DNA of 5,915 nucleotides from Chloroflexota bacterium. GTDB lineage: Bacteria > Chloroflexota > Anaerolineae > Anaerolineales > UBA4823. A program made the translations under genes and the position numbers. Below are positions 4,838-5,915 of this stretch, in pieces. How positions within the stretch are numbered: position 1 is the first letter of the stretch; the number at the start of each line of letters is the position of its first letter. Under the pieces are notes generated by a model, which was not told the DNA's origin, ran no database searches, and saw only the letters and a program-made list of their open reading frames with translations. The stretch lies in NCBI GenBank assembly GCA_030636125.1, contig DAOVXM010000187.1, forward strand, positions 1-5,915, in the 5' to 3' direction.

Positions 4838-5915
4838 GTGGTGACTTCGCCCTCACCGCTGCTTTTAGACATCCTTGCACAGCCTGAAGCGTTAACCAGG
4901 ATAGTAAATTATCAGAGCACTGACGGGCTGATGGTGCTGAGGCAGGCAGCCCACGAGCTTAGACGGGCACGCCAGGTGGTTTTCGGTGCAATTGGGGCGT
5001 CTTATAACGCCTGCATTCCCACCATCAACTACCTGGCGGCCCATGCCATCCCGACACAACTCGTCGATGCGGCTGAATTGCTGCATTACACGCTAGGAGT
5101 CTTCCCGCGCGGTACACTATTTGTGCTCGTATCCCAGTCGGGAGAATCCATCGAAATTAAAAAGTTAATCCCAAAGATCAAAGAGCGGGATGGCCGCATC
5201 ATTGGCATTACCAACAAACCCCAGAGCTCCCTGGCGCGAGAGGCGCATATCCATTTGCTGATCAATAGTCCGGCAGACCATTCAGTGGCTATACAGACCT
5301 TCTCTGGTAGTTTGCTGGTGCTTTACCTCCTGGGAATTTGCGTTTTCACAGGAGGTATCGAAAACCATCTGCCCCAGCTTGACTCAGTCATTCAAGAAGC
5401 TGACCAGACAATTAAGCAATATAAGAACGCAAGCCTTGATTGGCTGCCTTTTTTGCGGGACGCCGGTGTATTCTACCTGTTGGCGAGAGGCAGCTCTATG
5501 GCAACGGCTCTAGAGGGTGCTTTGATATTCAACGAAGTGGCTAAAATCCCGGCAGTCGCCATGGGGGCTGGCGCTTTCCGGCATGGGTCGGTTGAGGTGG
5601 TCGATAATAGTTTCCACGGTTTTATTTTCGCGCCGGATGATATCACCCGCCAACTTAACACTGGCTTGGCAGAGAACCTGGCTGAATTTGGTGGGCAGGT
5701 AAGGATTATCGGTCCTGCCAACTCTTTGAGCAACCAGCCCCGCTTAGAATGGTGGCATATTCCATCCGTATCACCTTTCTTGGCTCCAATCTTGGAGATC
5801 CTCCCAATTCAATTAGCGACCTACCAATTAGCTGAGTGCAAAGGCATTACACCAGGCGTCTTCCGCTATATTGGACCCGTCAACAAAAACGAGATCCTGT
5901 TCACCCGCGTCAAGG
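4838..5915 (+). CDS. Double-SIS-domain sugar-phosphate isomerase/deaminase/deglycase (3' end outside the window)
   Basis: The open frame runs to the window edge, giving 359 visible residues. The start is most likely GTG 4838 (or GTG 4841), because the following residues LLLDILAQPEAL match the usual N-terminus of GlmS-type isomerase domains; the first in-frame ATG (4931) would remove this. No clear Shine-Dalgarno site is present, and the start lies 4 bp after the oxidoreductase stop, implying translational coupling. SIS domain 1 has FGAIGASYNAC (49-59) and the phosphate-binding loop VSQSGES (98-104). SIS domain 2 has LLARGSSMATALEGAL (214-229). Glu233 and His249 (in FRHG) are 16 residues apart, the spacing of E. 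coli GlmS E488/H504 and of the catalytic Glu/His of FraB/FrlB deglycases. The GlmS K485 position is Ile230, and the C-terminal GlmS lysine region reads YIGPVNKNE, apparently without the lysine. There is no glutaminase domain, so it is not a full glucosamine synthase. The C-terminal GVFRYIGPV segment suggests only a few residues are missing. The reaction is inferred to act on a phosphorylated ketose or amino sugar. Confidence 0.92.
   Translation, partial: MVTSPSPLLLDILAQPEALTRIVNYQSTDGLMVLRQAAHELRRARQVVFGAIGASYNACIPTINYLAAHAIPTQLVDAAELLHYTLGVFPRGTLFVLVSQSGESIEIKKLIPKIKERDGRIIGITNKPQSSLAREAHIHLLINSPADHSVAIQTFSGSLLVLYLLGICVFTGGIENHLPQLDSVIQEADQTIKQYKNASLDWLPFLRDAGVFYLLARGSSMATALEGALIFNEVAKIPAVAMGAGAFRHGSVEVVDNSFHGFIFAPDDITRQLNTGLAENLAEFGGQVRIIGPANSLSNQPRLEWWHIPSVSPFLAPILEILPIQLATYQLAECKGITPGVFRYIGPVNKNEILFTRVK

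Noticed and set aside
4931..4933. ATG start for the SIS-domain gene
   Set aside because: It would discard the N-terminal LLLDILAQPEAL segment that matches the family. GTG 4838 or 4841, right after the previous stop, is more likely.
1..5915. CRISPR array, tRNA, rRNA or transposase
   Set aside because: No regularly spaced repeats, tRNA-like cloverleaf, rRNA-like sequence or transposase motif was recognised in either strand.

Overview
The window looks like part of a carbohydrate-uptake and catabolism locus from a member of the Chloroflexota, most likely Anaerolineae. The main clue is the solute-binding lipoprotein. Directly after its lipobox it carries a low-complexity Glu/Val/Thr linker (ETVVVTE and IVEVVVTPEPEPE types), a hallmark I associate with Chloroflexota transporter lipoproteins. 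Two MalK-type ATPases in tandem and moderate GC content with strong AGGAGG-type ribosome binding sites fit this but do not prove it. All genes are on the + strand; I see no convincing gene on the - strand.

Layout: (1) 1-566, 3' part of a MalK/UgpC-type ABC ATPase; (2) 589-1692, a complete second ATPase, 22 bp downstream and clearly paralogous; (3) 1693-1859, a leader with several dyads, an orphan Shine-Dalgarno-like sequence and a C8T5 tract; (4) 1860-3359, an extracellular family-1 type solute-binding lipoprotein; (5) 3360-3729, a 370-bp intergenic region with a strong hairpin just after the binding-protein gene and a nested inverted-repeat element ending about 106 bp before the next gene; (6) 3730-4833, a Gfo/Idh/MocA-family NAD(P)-dependent oxidoreductase; (7) 4838-5915, a double-SIS-domain sugar-phosphate enzyme of the GlmS-C-terminal/FrlB/AgaS class, starting 4 bp after the previous stop and running off the window probably only a few codons before its end.

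Working model (inference): the lipoprotein captures a sugar or sugar derivative outside the cell and delivers it to a membrane permease pair that is not in the window, powered by the two ATPases, perhaps as a heterodimer. The oxidoreductase oxidises or epimerises the sugar, and the SIS enzyme isomerises, deaminates or deglycates a phosphorylated (amino)sugar. The SIS enzyme keeps the Glu/His pair of this enzyme class but seems to lack the GlmS lysines, so an amino sugar or Amadori-type (glycated) substrate is plausible but unproven.

The most interesting unexplained signals are the nested 13-bp/7-bp inverted-repeat element at 3529-3623, whose two arms are each operator-like pseudo-palindromes 84 bp apart, the structured leader at 1707-1806, and the SIS active-site variation. 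I did not find a clear-cut novel system; the locus is best read as an uncharacterised sugar-utilisation operon.
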